Assembly: GCA_001430745.1 (NCBI GenBank)
Contig: KQ482018.1
Location: forward strand, 206,189-227,573
Length of the DNA stretch: 21,385 nucleotides
Direction: 5' to 3'
From: Auxenochlorella pyrenoidosa
Lineage: Eukaryota; Chlorophyta; Trebouxiophyceae; Chlorellales; Chlorellaceae
Below the pieces are notes generated by a model. The model searched no databases and was not told where the DNA came from. It saw only the letters and a list, made by a program, of their open reading frames with translations. Of the stretch, positions 1 through 16,203 are shown piece by piece. How positions within the stretch are numbered: position 1 is the stretch's first letter; each line of letters begins with the position of its first letter. Made by a program: the position numbers and the translations under genes.

Positions 1-228
1 GGGGGGGGGCAGACAGCCTGGGTGGGCGAGGGAGGCGGTGGGCACGCTGCACCACGGTGCTTCCGAGACGGAGGCAGGGGCCAGAAGGCAGGGGCCGGCG
101 CACAGAGGGGCCCATGCGCGCTGCCGCCGCGTCGGGAAACTGTGGCGGGGCTGCCTGCTCACGGCTGCCGTCGGGCAAGGCTGTGGCAAGGCCTGCCAGC
201 GCAGCCCTGCCCCGCCCCGCACCCTCAC

Positions 229-2664
229 CTCTGCTCCCGAGAAGACCTCTGGAGCGATGTATGCGGGCGTGCCCACCATCGTGTTGGGCGTGGAGTCTGT
301 CACAGCAGACTTAGAATAGCTGCACGGGGAGGGGTGTGGGGGATTGGATAAGGTTTGCATGGCGACAGGTGCGCATGCCGTGCAGCCTGGGCAGCAGTGG
401 CATGAAGCCAGTTAGCAAGGCGGGTCCGCTCTGGGCGGGGAAACGGATGGGCTAGCCTGCAGCAGGCAGCGAGCTTGACTTGCAAGCATGTCAACATGGC
501 GAAGTGGCTCTGTATCAAATCAATCCAACGCGCTGGGAAAACAGGACGGAAGGTACTAAATAGGAGAAGAGGTGGTGGGCAAGGCTGCACAAGCACGTGT
601 GACGAAGCAGGGTCGCTACGACCGCTGCAGGGACCATGAACAGTCTCTGGCACTGCCAGTCATGAGGCCACGACCCCGCCCAGTCCAGCCGCAAGCGGGC
701 AGGCAGGCTCGCGGCGCGGCGCGCCCACCCAAAGCCGCACTTATTTGTGCAGCACCGGCCCACCCGAAATCGCAGAGCTTGAGCCGCGGCGCCTGCTTGC
801 CGTCCAGCAGCGTGTTCTCCAGCTTCACGTCGCGGTGACACACGTTCTGCGGGGTGGACCGGGTTGGGGCAGTGGGGGTTTGGGGTTGGGTAGGGTAGGG
901 TGGGGTGAGGTGGGGGTGGGGTTGAGTGTGTGTGTGTGTGTGAGTGTGAGTGGGGGGTGTTGGTGCGGAGGGGGGGGGGGGGCGGGCGGAGCCACATGCA
1001 CACGCTCGCTGGCGGGATGGGCAGCATGTGGGCCCAGCAGCCTGGACGTGTGCATCACGAGCCGACAAAGCGCGCGCAGAGGCAAGCCCTGTGGCCCAGG
1101 CACGGCAACCCTTTAAATTTCACATGCAAAAACAACAAGCGCGCCTTTTTGTGCATCCAGGCCACACCGCACACCAGCTGCTGGAAGAAGTAGCGAGCAA
1201 TGTCCTCCTTGAAGCGCTGGAACTTCTCAATGCGCTCGAAGAGGGTGCCGCCGCTCGCGTACTCCATGGCAATGCCCAGGTGGGTGCGCGTGAGGAAGAC
1301 CTGTGAGGGTGTGGGGTGGGGTGTGGGGCGGGTTGAGGTTGGGGTTGAGGTTGGGGTTGAGGGGCCGGTGGGGGGCGGCGCTGCTGGGAGCAGGTGAGTG
1401 TGGATCAGGCACAGGTGCTCGCCAGCCCCCCTGGATGTGGGGGGCCAGGCAAGCGCGCGCTGGGTCGCGCCTGTGCGCTTCGAGGCCAGAATCAGAGCAT
1501 GGTCCGAGGTCGATGCTGCCCCCAGCAAGCTGTGTACCGTCCCGGGCTGGGAGTGGCCTGCCAGCAGGGAGCAACCGCACGCGCGGCCTGCACACCGCAG
1601 GCATGCGTCGACCGGCGCCGCCGAGCCGCAATGCCACTTGCCTCCTTGAACTGCACGATGTTGGTGTGCCCCGATAGCCGCCGGTGGTTGAGCACCTCGC
1701 GCTCGACGTTCTTGTCCACCTGGTGTTTGGGGGTTGGGGGTGGGGGGCGGGGGTTGCGAGGGTGTGAATGTGTGCATTCAGTGCGTACACGGCGGAGGGT
1801 GGGGTGGCATGGCGCGGGTGGGTGGGGTGGGCGCTTCACGGCCAGCCCTTACCACTCACACATGAGAAGACGCTTCAAGGCAGAGTAAGGTGCAGAGGGC
1901 TCTGCTGTGCGAGCCCCCTGGGCCGCTTCGCTCCCGCAGCTCAACCGCCGCCGTCGGTTGGGTGCCACGCCGGGCCCAGCGCGCTTGACGCAGCCGCACA
2001 GTGCAGCAAAGGCACGCGGTGGCCCTGTCCAGCCTGATACCGCAAGCCCGCCACCCCCGGCCCCCCCGCCCAGCACACGTGTAGAGCCGACACACCTTCT
2101 CCCCACGCTCGATGAACTTCACAGCCACCAGCTCCCCAGTCAGCGTGTCCCTCATCAGCTCTGCCACGCCGTAGCTGCCCTTGCCAATCTCCTTAACCTG
2201 CACCCAAGGCGGGAACGCGGGCTCAGAATCTGATGCCAGGGCGCGGACACGGGCTCAGCATCCGATGCCGGCTGGCATCGGCACAGGGCAACAGGCAGTG
2301 CCCGCTTCTCCCGGGTGGGTGAGCTGGGCACCTGCTGGCTACGCGAAGCTACAGCAGAAGCATGAGCAGGGTGTGCAGCTGTTGCCGTGCACATCAGATG
2401 TGAGTTCAGTCTCCCTCATTGCGAGCAAGCAATGCACCTGCTGCGTGCAACGTTTCACAGCGGCAGCGGTGCCGCCGGCGGTGGCACACTCGAGATGCTG
2501 CAGATGCACCGCCGGCTCTTCCATATGTCACAAATGATCGTGCACATCCTCTAACGGCGTGCTGAGCGCTCTGCGACACCTATTGGCAGATAGGCGGTCG
2601 GCCCTCGGCACTCTGTTGCTGCGCTCACCCATTCGAAGCGTGTTCCATAATCAATATCATCCAT
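229..2664 (-). CDS. SnRK2-like serine/threonine protein kinase, 5' part (3' end beyond left edge)
   Basis: Exons, 5' to 3' on the minus strand: 2664-2629, 2197-2096, 1719-1642, 1300-1145, 846-764, 319-229; the last donor (GAG|GTGAGG) opens an intron running to the window edge. Phases join exactly. The product starts [12 protein letters not shown], then [11 protein letters not shown] (Gly-rich loop), [11 protein letters not shown] (catalytic Lys and the SnRK2-like IERGEK), [10 protein letters not shown] (helix C Glu), [34 protein letters not shown] (catalytic loop), [13 protein letters not shown] and [14 protein letters not shown] (activation segment and APE). These are hallmarks of the SnRK2 family, which acts in osmotic, abscisic-acid-type and nutrient-stress signalling. 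The C-terminal lobe and acidic tail are not visible, so the subgroup cannot be called. The ATG at 2664 was chosen because RFEW joins directly to VKEIG; an open frame extends upstream to 2802. Introns 3 (1301-1641) and 4 (847-1144) use GC donors; intron 4 also has an in-frame GT option adding seven residues. Confidence 0.93.
847..985. repeat. G/T-rich low complexity in kinase intron 4, with (TG)n and a G run
   Basis: The plus strand is GGGTT/GGGTA-like, followed by a TG repeat near 926-942 and a run of about a dozen G near 970-982. On the sense (minus) strand this is a C/A-rich tract directly abutting the 3' splice site at 847-848. Confidence 0.7.
1301..1378. repeat. G/T-rich direct repeats abutting kinase intron 3 acceptor
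   Basis: Contains repeats of GAGGTTGGGGTT near 1335-1362 and GTGGGGTGGGGTG-like runs. On the sense strand it reads as CCCCAACCTCAA repeats leading into the CACAG acceptor at 1301. Confidence 0.65.
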
Positions 2665-2948
2665 GGTGGTGGACAGAGCTCTCGACGCAGAAAGCTGGAC
2701 GCGTCGCCGTGCTGCACTGTTGTGCGCCGAAACGGGACAGCGGGGTGCTATGGAGAGCCTTGCACAATACTTACGCAGGCTGTACAAATGGCAGGGCAGC
2801 ACGCAACGCGTGCAAGAAGTACTGGCCGGCCAGCGCGGCCATCAGCCAGGCTGGCGCCTGCTGCCGAGAAGCGGCAGATCTAGCCTGCATGTGCAGGGTG
2901 TGCCACTTCACAACCGGATATAGTGCTTCATTCGAGTGCATTGGTTGG
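2665..2948. other. Intergenic region between WDR55-RING stop and kinase start
   Basis: These 284 bp separate two tandem minus-strand genes and should hold the 3' UTR of the WD40-RING gene and the promoter and 5' UTR of the kinase gene. A weak TATA-like element (minus CTATATCC) lies near 2916-2923. I see no TGTAA polyadenylation signal on the minus strand here. Confidence 0.4.
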
Positions 2949-5499
2949 TTAACAAAACATGCGTTCAACGTATGCCTCCACCTGCTCTCGGCAGACTGGG
3001 CACCTGCCCGGCCGCTGCGCTCGCTCCGCCCGGATGCACGCGGGACAGAAGCCGCCATGCATTGTGCCAGCGTGTGCAAAGCCCCCTGTGGCCTCATCGG
3101 TCATGCAAATGATGCACAGCTTCTCGTCCTCCTGTGGCTGCCCTCCCGGGTGGTGCTGCTGCTGCCGCTGCTCTGCAGCCGCCTCGGCCGCCGCTGAGGC
3201 TGCTGTGTCTCGGCGCAGCGTGAGCTTAGGCAGCGGGCTCGCTGCCCCCCGCGCCGGGCTGGCCTGCTGGGCAAACAGCAGTTGGGTGTGCCACAACTGG
3301 ACCACATTGTCTCCCACCGCTGCGCTGGCCACAAATGCGCCGCTGCCGCTGGCCGCCAGCCGCACGCGTGAGCCTGCACGGGCGGGGCCAGCAGAGCTCA
3401 TTGCTGCACGAGCTGAGGTCGGGACCCGGAATGGTGGCACCAAGCATGCAAGGTGGGAGGGGCAAACTCTGAGTGCCTGTGGCTGGCTGCCCTGGTACAC
3501 ACGACATGTGCCCAGCGAGCAATATGAGCCTGCGCTCCAAGCTCTGCACGACGTGCGCCCTGCCAGCAAATTGGCTCGACGCCTCTGGCTGGGAGCCTCG
3601 AGCCGAGGCCGCCCCGCCGCGGCGCAGGCAAGAGCTCACCCCCAGCATGGGCCTGCACGGGCTGCCGAGGCAGCAGCTCCGCCGGCGGGCCCTCCTCGAT
3701 GCGGCACGCCCGCAGGCTGCCGTCCCTGCTGGCGCTGACGATGCCGGTGTCATCACAACGGGCCAGCGCAGACACCGCCTCGCCTCCGTGCCCTGCCGTG
3801 CACAGGGGAGCAAAGGGAGGGGCTGCTGGGAGGGCCAGCAGGCAAGCGTGCAGTCGGGTGGGCTAATGGCAGCGTTGGCAGCAACCGCTCGGCGCAGCCG
3901 CGCATGGGAGCAGGCCAGAGGCAAGCACGGCGCAGCTGACCTGAGCGGAGGGTCACTTTGCCGTCCTTCAGCGCGCCCCAGCGCGCCAGGCCCCATCTGC
4001 CGCGCTCGTCGCCGCAGACTGCGCTCCTGCCGCCGTGCAGGGCTGTCACCGCGTGCAGCGGCGCGTGGTGCTGCCAGCTGCTCAGCAGCTGCAGGCAGGA
4101 GAGGAGGCAGGCGGGCAAGGCACAGCGGCCATGTATAGTCGGCTGCAGAAGCGGCAGCACCTGGGCAACGGGCCGCTCTACATGCATAAACGAGACGACC
4201 CGGGATGATCCCAGTCCAGGTGCTGAGGAGTAAAACCCCTCGCCTGGGGGCTGCGCAGGCAGATGGCTGACAGGCCGCCCTCTAGCCCGTTGCTGCTCGC
4301 CGCCAGCAGAGCGTCCTGCATGCAGGGGCGGGCCGGCCCCTGTCAGCTTGCCATGGACAGGTCCCCCTGGGCGGACCCCTGCGCTGCATGCTAGGCCATG
4401 CTGGCGAGGCGCTGCCCATGCCGGGGTCCTCTCGCTTGCGCAAACCTGCAGCCTGACCGGCGGCCCTGCTGGCTCAAACCTGCAGCCTTGCGGAGGGCCC
4501 TGCGCGCCGAGCTCCAGAGCCCAGCACAGAGCGACAGCGTCTGTAGTGCCACCCACCTGGCCCTCAAACCAGGAGAGGTCGGTGATACCGCCGCCTGGCG
4601 CTTCCAGGGTGGCGGTGGCCCGCGGCCGCCGCAGGTCCCACAGTTTCAGCACCCCGCGGCTGTCGCCTGGGGACGGGGAAGAATGGGTGCTGTGTGCCGC
4701 GGGGGTTGGTGCGCCCGCTGCCCCTTGCAGCTGCACACACAGCGCATGGCGAACACATGCGTGCAATCAGCAGGTGCTGGGACTCGGACCCCCCATGAGA
4801 TTAGATCAGGCAGGCGCCCTCGCCTGTGGCCAGCAGGTGCGGTCCCAGTACTGCCATTGCCTTGATGCGGGAGGCGTGGCCGCCGGCGCCGCCGCCGCCG
4901 CCGCCATGCGCCCATGCCTGCTGCCCCGTCTCAACACCACTTGCATGCAGCGCGCCTGCTGCTGACCCCGCCACAGCAGCACCGCCCGCCCCGCTGCCTG
5001 GGCCGCTGACAAAGCAGGCGGCTGTGCAGTCGGGCTGCGCTGCACCCGCGAACGGCCGCAGGCTGTGGCCCGCCCACAACTGCAGGCTGCTGGAGCCGCC
5101 GTCTGTTGGCTCGTACACATGCAGCAGCAGGCTGCCATCATCCAGCGCAGTGGCCAGCAGGCGGTAGGACGGGTGCAGGGCCACATCCTGCAAGGGAGGG
5201 CGGAAGGGGGCATGGTCGGGGGTGGCAGAAGCACAGCGGCGGCAGATACCGCCACCACTGTGGCATGCCGGAGCAGCCTCGTCGCAAGTCGTTCACAACT
5301 TCAAGATACTGGGAGACGCTAAACAGCGCTTAGGAGGGATCGCGCGCCTCAGGGTGAAGGCAGCACCAACGCGGAGGCGCCAAGCACCCCAAACGGTATT
5401 GTAATGATCTTGTTGTGGCAGATCGCGACAACTGCTTGCCTGCACATTCCCTCCCGAGTCATGCTCAAGCCGGAACGCCAGGGGAAACAGGAGCGCCAT
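2949..5499 (-). CDS. WDR55-like WD40 repeat protein with C-terminal MDM2-type RING finger
   Basis: Exons: 5499-5440 (first exon, tentative), 5187-4824, 4666-4557, 4315-4244, 4088-3941, 3792-3640, 3373-2949; the model gives 443 residues. The propeller part resembles WDR55, a nucleolar/ribosome-biogenesis WD40 family: DVALHPSYRLLATALDDGSL, GDSRGVLKLWDLR, ITDLSWFEG, LHAVTALHGGRSAVCGDERG, VSALARCDDTGIVSASRDGS and VASAAVGDNVVQLWHTQ follow in WDR55-like order. A Gln-rich linker (QRQQQHHPGGQPQEDEK) leads to a RING at about residues 389-443 with spacing C-x2-C-x10-H-x4-H-x3-C-x2-C-x11-C-x2-C, then exactly 13 residues to the stop, ending YVERMFC. That is the MDM2-type C2H2C4 layout, so E3 ubiquitin-ligase activity is inferred. 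Introns 5188-5439, 4667-4823 and 4089-4243 have GC donors. The first exon rests only on phase and a CAG|GCAAGC donor; the rest is firm. Confidence 0.82.
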
Positions 5500-5930
5500 C
5501 GCCTCCTGCCGGCTGTTGGGTTTGCCTCGCAGTGCAGCTGCTGGAAAAGAAAGTCAAAGAGTGAGTCCAACGTGTCAAGGCTGCGTTCATTCCATCGGCG
5601 GCGGCAGCAGCGCTCTGCGCTAGGGGCCGCCAGCGCACCCTCCTCATCCAGCATGGTTGCTGCTTGTTCACGCTGGACTACTCTCAGGCTGCCAGAGAAG
5701 CGGAGCCGTCTCATATCAACCCTTGCACCCATCTCTGCAGGTCATGACGCTACCGTCTGCACCTGTGCGTCATGTTGCATTTCGCAGGCCCGCTTTGCAG
5801 CCGGCCGGCTGTGAAGCCTCGAGGCATTCCTGCGCCGAGCCAGGAAGTCGCGTGCTCCATTACAGGGTGTTGGGGCAGGTGCTGGGAGTGGTGGGTCAAG
5901 TGATGCTGCCGCCACATGCTGCGCTGGGAG
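5500..5930. other. Intergenic region, RUVBL1 3' end to WDR55-RING 5' end
   Basis: Non-coding by my model. It holds the RUVBL1 3' UTR with a TGTAA signal and the upstream region of the WD40-RING gene. A minus-strand open frame (5349-5732) overlaps it, beginning MGARVDMRRLRFSGSL; it shows no family similarity and I could not join it in phase to the WD40 exons except through an unconvincing AGA|GTAGTC donor. It could contain 5' UTR or an alternative first exon. Confidence 0.4.
5860..5864 (-). terminator. TGTAA polyadenylation signal of RUVBL1
   Basis: The minus strand reads TGTAA here, 67 bp beyond the TGA of the RUVBL1 gene. TGTAA (UGUAA) is the usual polyadenylation signal of chlorophyte green algae, so this is the likely 3'-end signal. 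The cleavage site itself cannot be seen. Confidence 0.55.
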
Positions 5931-12705
<6,775 letters not shown>

Positions 12706-13501
12706 CCTGCCTGCTGGGACGCAAGGGAGGGGCCAGTGTAGGGCTGGAGCGGGGCAAACCAGCAGCAGTCGGCGGTGGCGGCAGCGGCGGCGGCGGCAGC
12801 AGAGCAGGGCAGCTCCGGCCGCCGATCTGCGTATTCGACTTGCCTAGTGTTGGCCTTGTCTACCGTCTGTGAAGCTGCAGCCGCCCGCCGGCTTCTGATG
12901 CGTCTGCTGTTGCAGGAGAAGAGTCTGGGGCACTCTGCAGTCGTCCTGTCGCTGCTCAGAAATATCAGGTATATATACAGAGACGTCGAGGATGCAGGAG
13001 CTTAAACGGCACGCTTCAACACAGGTCCATGCTGTCGGCAGCATTCATTTCTCGCCGTTGCTTTGCGGCACTGGCGGGACATCGAACATCGCCGTTGCAA
13101 GCATCACAATCACATCGCTGCTCCCCTCTACACGACACGCCCGTCCGGCCCTGTCCCGCTAGCTTGACGTTCACTAACTGAGGTCAGAGGTTGTGTGATA
13201 TATCCGAGCACTCCGATGCAGCATGTGGCAGTCTCTCTGCCCCGACAGCTGCGTCCTGCCTAGACAGGCCTTGTTCCCAAGCCCCGGCTCTGTTCCCAAG
13301 CCGAGCGGCTGGCAGCGCGACCCAGAATGTCGCAGGCCTGCATGCATTGTCGACGATGCTGCCTGCGCCGCTGCTGCAGCTGTGCCGCCGCCGCCGCCGC
13401 CGCCGCTGGCCGCCCACCAGCCACCGCCTCCCCCGCGCAGCCCGCCCTCAGCCCAGCCGAGCCCCACCGGCCGCGCCCTGGAGGTCCTGCAGCTGTCCGG
13501 C
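12706..13501. promoter_or_regulatory. Divergent intergenic region between RUVBL1 and OEP21-like gene
   Basis: About 796 bp separate the RUVBL1 ATG (minus) from the chosen OEP21-like ATG (plus), so the region should hold both promoters. A palindromic TATATATA lies at 12970-12977, 265 bp from the RUVBL1 ATG and about 530 bp from the other. A second AT-rich stretch (GTGATATATCC) is near 13194-13204. The segment around 12960-13140 is less GC-rich than the rest of the window. An in-frame plus-strand extension of the OEP21-like frame begins at ATG 13223 and is Pro/Ala-rich, with a (GCC)n run near 13383-13408; I treat it as probable 5' UTR. Confidence 0.45.
12970..12977. promoter_or_regulatory. TATATATA, possible TATA element
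   Basis: An eight-base alternating TA run in an otherwise GC-rich divergent promoter region. Being palindromic, it gives no orientation. Assignment to either flanking gene is inference from position only. Confidence 0.35.
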
Positions 13502-15734
13502 ATGGAGACGGCGCTGGCGCTGGGCAGCGCCGACCGGCAGCTGGGACTGGCCTTCAAGAAGCTGTTCCACCACGAGAGCGGGGTGGAGCTCAAGGTCAAG
13601 GGCGTGCTCAACACCGTGACTGCGCAAGTGGAGGTGCACGGCGCTCTGAACAAGGTGGGGCGGCAGCAGGGGTGGGCGTGTGTGCCTCGTGCAGCTGCTG
13701 AGCCATGTGGGTGCTGGCGGTTGAGTGGCCTGTGCTGTACCGGCCCAAAGGAAGGCGCAGAGCGCTCGGCGCACCAGGCCAGGTGCGCAGCAGGCTGCGC
13801 AAACCATGCTGTCGGCCGGCCTGCATTGAGCGTAACCTGGGTTCTGCAGCCAACAGGCATGGCGGTACGAAAGGGTACCGCCGGCGTATTGTTTCATCTC
13901 GCCTCCGGGCGCACCCGCGGCCATTCTGTGCCGGCTATGCTGCCACAGCCTGCTGTGCGTGTGCCTTACTGCCCCGCTCCATCGCCCTGCCCTCGCAAGC
14001 CTTGGCCACACATCACGGCCCGGTGGCACGAACTGGCAAATTGGGGTTGGTTCGAGTGCCAAACATGCCATCCCCCCCACCCACTACCACCACCACCACA
14101 CACACACACGCACACACACGCACGCACGCACGCACCAACACCACCCCCACCTCCCACCACCCCTTGCAGTTCTTCCGGCTGGGCAAGCTCAAGGCCTTTG
14201 ATCCCAGCGAGGTCTACCAGCCAGACACCCGGCTGCGGCTGGGAGTGGGCGTCAAGGCGGCGGGCGTGGGCGGCAAGACTGTGTCAGCAGGTGGGCCCGC
14301 CTGCACTCTGGCAGCCACCCGGGGCGGCGTGGCCAACACCTAGACGCAGGCATCGAGTGCGCCGTCGCAGGCCGTGTGGACTGTGGCTGGCCGCTGCCGA
14401 GCAGCAAGGGTGGGGTGCATGCTGAGCCGGGCTGCACAGCAGGTGCAACGGCTCGCGCTGCGCTGACATGGGCAGGGCAGCGCTGTGCCCCCGCTGCGAC
14501 GTCGTCCCCCGCCACACTCCCTGCCCTGCCCTGCCCTGCCCTGCCCTGCCCTGCCCTGCAGATGACCTGCTGCTGTCGCTGAGCGCCAAGAAGAAGGTGC
14601 AGGTGCAGCGCAGCCAGGAGGTGGTGCGCAGCCGGCTGCTGCTGCGCAACTACACCCAGGTGCGTTTTGAGCAGCTGTCCCTGCAATACAGTTGCTGCGC
14701 TGGGTGCGCGCCGCGCGGCTGCCGTCCATGCGCGGCCCTGCACCCCCGTCCTTGCGCTAGGTGTGCGCCGCGCGGCTGCCCACGCGTGCCCCTGCAATCC
14801 CGCCCTGTGCGCTGAGCTCGTCAGGCAGCCCGTGGTTGCGCCCAGGGTCCCCTCGTGATGCAACCCCCCACGCGTGCATGCCCCTCGGCTGCACCGCTGC
14901 TTGCAACTGTCATGCAGCCGGCGGGGCTGCTGCCTTGCCTGCGTGCCCACGCGTGCATGCGCAGGTTGTGTCGGCACGGGGAAAGAGCCTCCAGCAGCAT
15001 CCTGCCATGGGCCCCTGCTGCCGTTGAGCGCTCCCTTGCCCGCTGTGCAATGTCCCTTGCAGGCAGCGGTGGCAGCAAACTACGATTACAACATCCGCAC
15101 AGAAAAGGTGGGTGGGCAGCCTTGCGGGGCGCACAGGCGCTGGTGTGGGCAGCGGCCGCGGCAGTGCTGGCACGCGCGGCGAATCTCGGCCTCGCGCCAG
15201 ACTGCCTCCCGACTGGCGCCGGGGCGCCGTGCCCTGCGCCCTGCCTGCAGTGGGCGGGCGAGCTGCACGGGCACGTGAGCCACGCGATCTTCAGGTTCAC
15301 CGATGACCAAGATGTGCGCATCACCGCCGGCGTGCGCGCGCCGCTGTCGCACCAGGTGGGGCCGCCGCAGCCGCAGCCTGCCCGGCCTGCGGCACAGCCG
15401 TGCTGGGTGTTCAGCTCTCGCGCCCAGGCCATGTGGCTGTTGCTGGCGCACCCACAAGATCGCGCCTGCTTCACCCACCCCAGCCCGCTACGGGTTGACA
15501 CCCCCCACCCCACCCCACCCCACCTGCTGTTGCCCCTCCCCACCACACCACACACACTCACACCTGCTGTTGTCCCCCGACCCACCCCCACCCGACACAC
15601 ACTCACCTGCTGTTGTCCCCAACCCCCCGCCGCAGGGCGTGGGCATCGCCACGCCCTACCTGCGGCTGCAGGAGAACTGCTGGGCGCTGACGGTGCACCC
15701 CGACGGCGAGTGGCGCGTGTCGTACGACCTCTGA
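13502..15734 (+). CDS. OEP21-like chloroplast outer envelope pore protein, six exons
   Basis: Exons: 13502-13654, 14170-14290, 14562-14659, 15063-15107, 15251-15355, 15636-15734; all introns are GT-AG and phases close to 206 residues. Plant OEP21 is a small beta-barrel anion channel of the chloroplast outer envelope, of about 170-180 residues, reported to pass phosphorylated sugars and to be ATP-sensitive. Visible similarity: start METALALG (plant proteins start METSL), the segment LRLGVGVKA, the motif DDQDVRI, and the C-terminus PYLRLQEN followed by CWALTVHPDGEWRVSYDL, which matches the very conserved OEP21 end (PYxQIRENNW ... W-x-x-RYDL). Alternating polar/nonpolar strands fit a beta-barrel without a cleavable transit peptide. 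The frame is open upstream to an ATG at 13223, giving a 93-residue Pro/Ala-rich extension; I prefer 13502 because it matches the family start. The gene is divergent from RUVBL1 and convergent with the next gene. OEP21 is my assignment from memory of the family. Confidence 0.85.
14075..14160. repeat. C/A-rich low complexity in OEP21-like intron 1
   Basis: A run of C, then CCACCACCACCACA and (CA)n/(CGCA)n, leading to the exon 2 acceptor at 14169. Here the gene is on the plus strand and the plus strand is C/A-rich, opposite to the plus strand in the minus-strand gene introns. Confidence 0.75.
14519..14558. repeat. Tandem CTGCC pentanucleotide (about 7-8 units) at OEP21-like intron 2 acceptor
   Basis: CTGCC units run without break into the CTGCAG acceptor of exon 3, forming the whole pyrimidine tract of that intron. 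Confidence 0.9.
15492..15634. repeat. C/A-rich repeats with three CACCTGCTGTTG copies in OEP21-like intron 5
   Basis: CACCTGCTGTTG occurs near 15520, 15561 and 15604, separated by CCCCACC and CACACACTCA stretches, ending at the exon 6 acceptor. Confidence 0.8.
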
Positions 15735-16203
15735 GGGCCGGCACAGCTTGCAGGCGGCCTATGCCCAGGAGCAAGGCGGGCAAACACACTCGCCACGGCC
15801 GAATCAGCCACCCACCTCCCTCCTACTCAGCATTCCTGCGCTGCTCAGCTTTTCAGACATGCCCATTGCCCCCCAAGGACAACTGGCGCCGCTCGTCCCC
15901 AGCCCGGGCCCCCACAGTTTTCCTCCCATGCCCCCGCCCCCCCAACTCCGTTCGACTGCTTGACGCCCCTGCCATTCTTTCTGACGCCACCACGTGTCCC
16001 ACGCGGATCATGCCTGCACTTTCACAGCTGTGAAATGAAACAACTGGCAGCCAGAAGGGTGCCCCAACACCAGCAACGCGTCCGCGCCAAGCTCACACGC
16101 AAGAGAGACTGTTCTTCGGCAGGATGTGCCAGCCCGGGCCTGGGGACGTCGCTGTTGCAGCCAGCCAAAGCAAGAGTGAGCCGCAGCTGCAGATGCCCAG
16201 TGG
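15735..16203. other. Intergenic region between convergent genes
   Basis: 469 bp between the TGA of the OEP21-like gene (plus) and the TAG of the large disordered-protein gene (minus), expected to hold both 3' UTRs. I found no TGTAA on either strand. The open frames crossing it have no recognisable product. There is a C-rich stretch at 15889-15947. Confidence 0.4.

Noticed and set aside
300..653. 117-codon minus frame in kinase intron 5
   Set aside because: It lies between two kinase exons with well-placed splice sites and has no recognisable product.
5349..5732. 127-codon minus-strand frame as a separate gene or WDR55-RING first exon
   Set aside because: No family similarity, and no convincing donor joins it in phase to the exon at 5187; it overlaps the tentative first exon in another frame.
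14821..16033. Long open frames on both strands over the 3' half of the OEP21-like gene
   Set aside because: Shadows caused by high GC; they cross verified OEP21-like exons and introns in other frames and encode low-complexity strings.
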